Of a stretch of 17,719 nucleotides of DNA, positions 14,551 to 17,719 are shown in pieces. A model generated the notes under the pieces. That model searched no databases and was not told the origin of the DNA. It saw only the letters and a program-made list of their open reading frames with translations. How positions within the stretch are numbered: the first letter of the stretch is position 1; every line of letters starts with the position of its first letter. The translations under genes were made by a program, and so were the position numbers. This stretch comes from DATCSE01 sp036568605 (GTDB taxonomy: Bacteria; Pseudomonadota; Gammaproteobacteria; Burkholderiales; Burkholderiaceae_C), in assembly GCA_036568605.1 (NCBI GenBank), contig DATCSE010000059.1, positions 1 through 17,719 on the forward strand, written 5' to 3'.

Positions 14551-14590
14551 TTCAACCCCGTTCGGACTGATTCAACCCCGTTCGGGCTGA
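14551..14590 (+). repeat. Tandem 20-bp duplication at the left edge of a palindromic repeat
   Basis: TTCAACCCCGTTCGGACTGA (14551-14570) is followed at once by TTCAACCCCGTTCGGGCTGA (14571-14590), 19 of 20 identical. The second unit runs into the left arm of the full palindrome. The structure suggests slippage or a partial second copy of the repeat. It starts two bases after the exporter gene's stop codon. Confidence 0.85.
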
Positions 14591-14640
14591 GCTTGTCGAA
14601 GCCCTGCCACGCGGCGCTTCGACAGGCTCAGCGCGAACGG
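14578..14640. repeat. Complete GTTCGGGCTGAG palindrome between convergent genes, possible bidirectional terminator
   Basis: The 25-nt arms (14578-14602 and 14616-14640) match as inverted repeats at 23 of 25 positions, with one of the two exceptions a G:U-type pair, around a 13-nt loop. The remaining mismatch is G-G at the eighth position, the same place as in the copy at 9968-10028. It fills the gap between the exporter gene and phaB, which converge, so a strong hairpin would form in both transcripts. No T-run follows on either strand, so rho-independent termination is possible but not demonstrated. Confidence 0.8.
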
Positions 14641-14656
14641 ATCATCACCCGGTCTT

Positions 14657-15394
14657 TCAGCCCATGTGCAGGCCGCCGTTCACCGAGAAATCGGCCCCGG
14701 TCGCGAACCCCGACTGGTCCGACGCGACCCACGACACGATGGACGCGATGTCGTCCGGCGTGCCCAGCCGCTTGACCGGGATGCCGGCGACGATCTTGTC
14801 GAGCACGTCCTGGCGGATGGCCTTGACCATGTCGGTCGCGATATAGCCCGGGCTCACGGTGTTGACGGTCACACCCTTGTTCGCCACTTCCTGCGCCAGC
14901 GCCATCGTGAAGCCGTGCATGCCGGCCTTGGCGGCCGAGTAGTTGGTCTGGCCGAACTGGCCCTTCTCGCCGTTGACCGACGAGATGTTGATGATGCGGC
15001 CCCAGCCGCGCTCGATCATGTCGTCGATGACCTGCTTGGTCACATTGAACAGGCTGGTCAGGTTGGTCTCGATCACCGCGTCCCAGTCGGCGCGGGTCAT
15101 CTTGCGGAACAGCCCGTCGCGTGTGATGCCGGCGTTGTTGACCAGCACGTCGATGGCCCCGACCTCGGCCTTGACCTTCTGGAATGCGGCGACGGTCGAG
15201 TCCCAGTCGCTGACGTTGCCGACCGAAGCGTGGAAGGAGTAGCCGAGCGCCTTCTGCTCGCCCAGCCACTTCTCGAAGTCGCGGCTGGGCCCGCAACCCG
15301 CGACGACGATGAAACCGTCGTCGTGCAGGCGCTGGCACATGCGGGTGCCGATGCCACCCATGCCGCCGGTGACGTACGCGATCTTCTGAGCCAT
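14657..15394 (-). CDS. phaB: Acetoacetyl-CoA reductase (NADPH-dependent)
   Basis: PhaB reduces acetoacetyl-CoA to (R)-3-hydroxybutyryl-CoA, the monomer for polyhydroxybutyrate. The 245-residue short-chain dehydrogenase has the Rossmann glycine motif TGGMGGIG (residues 9-16), NNAGITRDG, and the catalytic set Ser139, Tyr152 and Lys156 in NISSVNG...NYSAAK, one residue before the Cupriavidus PhaB numbering. The motif VNGEKGQFGQTNYSAAKAG is strongly PhaB-like rather than FabG-like. The ATG at 15394 has GGAG 9 nt upstream. It is the last gene of phaC-phaA-phaB and is 134 bp after phaA, a gap holding a short GC-rich hairpin. Downstream it meets the palindromic repeat and the convergent exporter gene; no phaR follows. 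Confidence 0.95.
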   Translation of the reverse strand: MAQKIAYVTGGMGGIGTRMCQRLHDDGFIVVAGCGPSRDFEKWLGEQKALGYSFHASVGNVSDWDSTVAAFQKVKAEVGAIDVLVNNAGITRDGLFRKMTRADWDAVIETNLTSLFNVTKQVIDDMIERGWGRIINISSVNGEKGQFGQTNYSAAKAGMHGFTMALAQEVANKGVTVNTVSPGYIATDMVKAIRQDVLDKIVAGIPVKRLGTPDDIASIVSWVASDQSGFATGADFSVNGGLHMG

Positions 15395-15504
15395 TGCTGT
15401 TCACTCCGGAAAAAAGCAGCCCCGGCGGCACGGAGCACGGGACAAAGCGCTGCCGCTTTTTCCCCGCACCCGCGTGACCCGGGTGGTGTTCTTCTGATGG
15501 CTGC

Positions 15505-15521
15505 GCGCCCGGCCCGGGCGC
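15505..15521 (-). other. GC-rich hairpin in the phaA-phaB spacer
   Basis: GCGCCC (15505-15510) and GGGCGC (15516-15521) form a perfect 6-bp stem with a 5-nt loop, 7 nt after the phaA stop. No T-run follows on the transcribed strand, so it is more likely a stability or pausing hairpin that could lower phaB expression than a full terminator. It could also be a chance product of high GC content. Confidence 0.35.
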
Positions 15522-15528
15522 CGCTGCC

Positions 15529-16710
15529 TTAACGTTCGACCGTCAACGCAACGCCCATGCCACCGCCGATGCACAGCGAGGCGATGCCCTTCTTCGCGTT
15601 GCGGCGCTGCATTTCGTGCAGCAGCGTCACCAGAATGCGGCAGCCGGATGCACCGATCGGGTGACCGATCGCGATCGCACCGCCGTTGACGTTGACCTTG
15701 CTGAGGTCCCAGCCCATCTCGTTGTTGACCGCGCAGGCCTGCGCAGCGAACGCCTCGTTGATCTCGAGCAGGTCCAGGTCCTGCGCCTTCCAGCCGGCGC
15801 GCTGCAGCGCCTTCTGCGAGGCCGGCACCGGCCCCATGCCCATGATCGCCGGGTCGAGCGCGACGGTCGCATAGCTCGCGATGCGCGCGAGCGGCGTCAG
15901 GCCGAGCTGCGACGCCTTCTGCGCGCTCATCACGACCACGCCGGCCGCACCGTCGTTGATGCCGGACGCGTTGCCCGCGGTCACGGTGCCTTCCTTGTCG
16001 AACGCCGGGCGCAGGCCGGCCAGCGCATCGGCGCTGGTCTTCTTGTTGATGAACTCGTCGGCCGCGAAGACGACGGGGTCGCCTTTCTTCTGCGGGATCG
16101 TGAACGGCACGATCTCGTCCTTGAACCTGCCGGCTTCCTGGGCGGCCGCGGCCTTCTGCTGCGAGGCGAGCGCAAACGCGTCCTGCTTGTCGCGGGTGAC
16201 GCCGTATTTCTTCGCGACGTTCTCGGCCGTGATGCCCATGTGGTACTTGTTGTAGACGTCGAACAGACCGTCGACGATCATCGAATCGATCAGCTTCCAG
16301 TCGCCCATGCGCGCGCCTTCGCGCGAGTTCGGCAGCACGTGCGGCGCGAGGCTCATGTTCTCCTGGCCGCCGGCGATCACGATCTCGGAGTCGCCGTCGC
16401 GGATCGCCTGCGCCGCGAGCATCACGGCCTTCAGCCCGGAGCCGCAGACGGCGTTGATCGTCAGCGCCGGCACGCTCTGCGGCAAGCCGCTCTTGATGAC
16501 CGACTGACGTGCCGGGTTCTGGCCCGAACCGGCCGCAAGCACCTGGCCGAGGATCACTTCGTTGACCTGGTCGGGCGAGAGCTTCGCGCGCTTCAACAGC
16601 TCGACGATCACGGCGGCGCCGAGCTCGGGTGCGGGGGTCTTGGCGAGCGTGCCGCCGAACTTGCCCACGGCGGTACGGGCGGCTGCGACGATGACGATGT
16701 CGGTGGTCAT
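15529..16710 (-). CDS. phaA: Acetyl-CoA acetyltransferase (beta-ketothiolase)
   Basis: PhaA condenses two acetyl-CoA to acetoacetyl-CoA, the first step of polyhydroxybutyrate synthesis. The 393-residue thiolase carries all catalytic residues: Cys89 in NAVCGSGLKAV (acyl-enzyme nucleophile), His350 in AIGHPIGASG and Cys380 in LCIGGGMG. Family signatures GQVLAAGSGQNPARQ and NEAFAAQA are present, and the sequence looks close to Cupriavidus PhaA along its length. The ATG at 16710 has GGAGA 6 nt upstream. It lies 90 bp after phaC; that spacer holds a small GATCG-TGCG-CGATC hairpin (16754-16767) and no gene. No odd features. Confidence 0.96.
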   Translation of the reverse strand: MTTDIVIVAAARTAVGKFGGTLAKTPAPELGAAVIVELLKRAKLSPDQVNEVILGQVLAAGSGQNPARQSVIKSGLPQSVPALTINAVCGSGLKAVMLAAQAIRDGDSEIVIAGGQENMSLAPHVLPNSREGARMGDWKLIDSMIVDGLFDVYNKYHMGITAENVAKKYGVTRDKQDAFALASQQKAAAAQEAGRFKDEIVPFTIPQKKGDPVVFAADEFINKKTSADALAGLRPAFDKEGTVTAGNASGINDGAAGVVVMSAQKASQLGLTPLARIASYATVALDPAIMGMGPVPASQKALQRAGWKAQDLDLLEINEAFAAQACAVNNEMGWDLSKVNVNGGAIAIGHPIGASGCRILVTLLHEMQRRNAKKGIASLCIGGGMGVALTVER

Positions 16711-16800
16711 GGCGATTCTCCGGAAGGAAGCTGTGAGACGGTGGGGAGGATGGGATCGTGCGCGATCGGTTCAGTGGCGGTGCCGGCGTGCAAACCGAGA

Positions 16801-17719
16801 TTACGCCTTTTGCTTGACGTAGCGGCCCGGCGCCGGCTCGATCGGACGATAGTGCCGGTTGCCCGGCGTCTTCGGCGCGACCACCTGCTTGCCGGCATGC
16901 CCTTTCAGCCACGCGGCCCAGTCGGTCCACCAGCTGCCCGGGTGCTCTTGCGCGCCATCCAGCCACGCTTGCGGCTGCGCCGGCAACGCCGCCGAGGCGC
17001 CGATCCAGTGGCTGCGCTTGCGCTTGGCCGGCGGGTTGATCACGCCGGCGATATGGCCCGACGCGCCCAGCGCGAAACGGACCTTGCTGTTCTTCAGCAC
17101 CTGCGTGTTGCGGTACGCGGCCTCCCACGGAACGATGTGGTCCTCGCGCGAGGCATACACGTAGGTCGGCACCGCGATACGGCCCAGGTCGACCGGCTCG
17201 CCGCACACCGTCAATCGACCCGGCTTCGCCAGGTTGTTCTCGAGGTAGGTGTGGCGCAGGTACCAGCAGTACATCGGTCCCGACAGGTTTGTGCTGTCGC
17301 TGTTCCAGTACAGCAGGTCGAACGGGGGCGGCGTCTCGCCCTTCAGGTAGTTGCCGACCACGTAGTTCCAGACCAGGTCGTTCGGCCGCAGGAAGCTGAA
17401 GGTCGTCGCGAGCTCCTGGCCTTTCAGCAGGCTGCCGCCGTTCGGGCTGGCCGGGCCCAGCGTCATCTCGCGCACCTGGACCATGGGCTCGTCGATGAAC
17501 AGGTCCAGCACGCCGGTGTTCGTGAAGTCGAGCAAGGTGGTCAGCAGCGTCATGCTCGCAGCGGGGTGTTCGCCGCGCGCTGCGAGCACCGCCAGCGCGG
17601 TCGCGAGGATGGTGCCGCCGACGCAGAAGCCCAGCGTGTCGATCGTCTTGGTGCCGCCGATCTCGCGGACGACCTCGATCGCCTTGATCGCCGCCTTCTC
17701 GATGTAGTCGTCCCAGGTC
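16801..17719 (-). CDS. phaC: Class I polyhydroxyalkanoate synthase, C-terminal part (5' end outside window)
   Basis: PhaC polymerises (R)-3-hydroxyacyl-CoA at the surface of storage granules. The frame is open through the window's right edge, so only the last 306 codons or so are seen. The alpha/beta-hydrolase catalytic triad is intact: Cys in the lipase-like box GFCVGGT (codon 17623-17625), Asp in REDHIVPW (17140-17142) and His in SGHIAGV (17053-17055), equivalent to Cys319, Asp480 and His508 of Cupriavidus PhaC. The C-terminus APGRYVKQKA is typical of class I enzymes. A GTG at 17589 lies downstream of the nucleophile and cannot be the real start. It is the first visible gene of phaC-phaA-phaB. 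Confidence 0.96.
   Translation of the reverse strand, partial: TWDDYIEKAAIKAIEVVREIGGTKTIDTLGFCVGGTILATALAVLAARGEHPAASMTLLTTLLDFTNTGVLDLFIDEPMVQVREMTLGPASPNGGSLLKGQELATTFSFLRPNDLVWNYVVGNYLKGETPPPFDLLYWNSDSTNLSGPMYCWYLRHTYLENNLAKPGRLTVCGEPVDLGRIAVPTYVYASREDHIVPWEAAYRNTQVLKNSKVRFALGASGHIAGVINPPAKRKRSHWIGASAALPAQPQAWLDGAQEHPGSWWTDWAAWLKGHAGKQVVAPKTPGNRHYRPIEPAPGRYVKQKA

Noticed and set aside
16754..16767. Hairpin in the phaC-phaA spacer as a terminator or operator
   Set aside because: Only a 5-bp stem with no T-run; in GC-rich sequence such a stem is expected by chance.
1..17719. Mobile element, prophage, CRISPR, toxin-antitoxin or defence system
   Set aside because: No integrase, transposase, direct-repeat array, small toxin pair or defence motif is visible on either strand; all large genes are metabolic, transport or housekeeping.

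Overview
The window is GC-rich, densely coding bacterial chromosome (17.7 kb) with third-position GC bias. Gene content and protein style suggest a betaproteobacterium of the Burkholderiales, probably near the Rubrivivax/Leptothrix group: a phaCAB operon, map next to glnD, single-chain PurL, TRAP-transporter catabolic genes, and the dispersed GTTCGGGCTGAG palindrome. The placement is inferred from gene style, not from a search. No phage, insertion sequence, CRISPR array, rRNA or tRNA gene was seen.

Region 1 (1-4881, + strand) is a catabolic operon: a 5'-truncated FAD-linked 2-hydroxyacid dehydrogenase, a three-part TRAP transporter in the order small permease, large permease, binding protein, and a pyruvate-type class I aldolase of the DapA/NanA superfamily. 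The first three genes overlap by 4 bp at each junction. The likely logic is uptake of a carboxylate, oxidation of a 2-hydroxy acid to a 2-oxo acid, then cleavage or dehydration by the Schiff-base aldolase. The substrate cannot be read from the sequence.

Region 2 (4894-9928) is housekeeping. purL (- strand) and map (+ strand) diverge from a 115-bp spacer. purL carries an in-frame palindromic repeat that encodes a Gly/Pro/Ser-rich linker just before its glutaminase domain. map has an extended -10 element so close to its ATG that a leaderless mRNA is predicted.

Region 3 (9929-14640, + strand) holds glnD (nitrogen sensor), selU/mnmH (tRNA 2-selenouridine synthase) and a TMEM165/UPF0016-family putative Mn2+ exporter. 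The exporter is preceded by a yybP-ykoY manganese riboswitch whose conserved GGGGAGUAG core contains the selU stop codon. Its expression platform shows two mutually exclusive pairings, one of which covers the predicted ribosome binding site. The map/glnD, glnD/selU and exporter/phaB junctions all carry copies or part-copies of one palindromic repeat family.

Region 4 (14657-17719, - strand) is the polyhydroxybutyrate operon phaC (cut by the window end), phaA, phaB. It runs convergent to the exporter gene, with the palindromic repeat between them. PhaA condenses two acetyl-CoA, PhaB reduces acetoacetyl-CoA to (R)-3-hydroxybutyryl-CoA, and PhaC polymerises it.

Most of the window is ordinary. 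The parts most worth a second look are the riboswitch with its overlap and switch geometry, the repeat-derived linker in PurL, the leaderless map promoter, and the uncharacterised TRAP/dehydrogenase/aldolase pathway.
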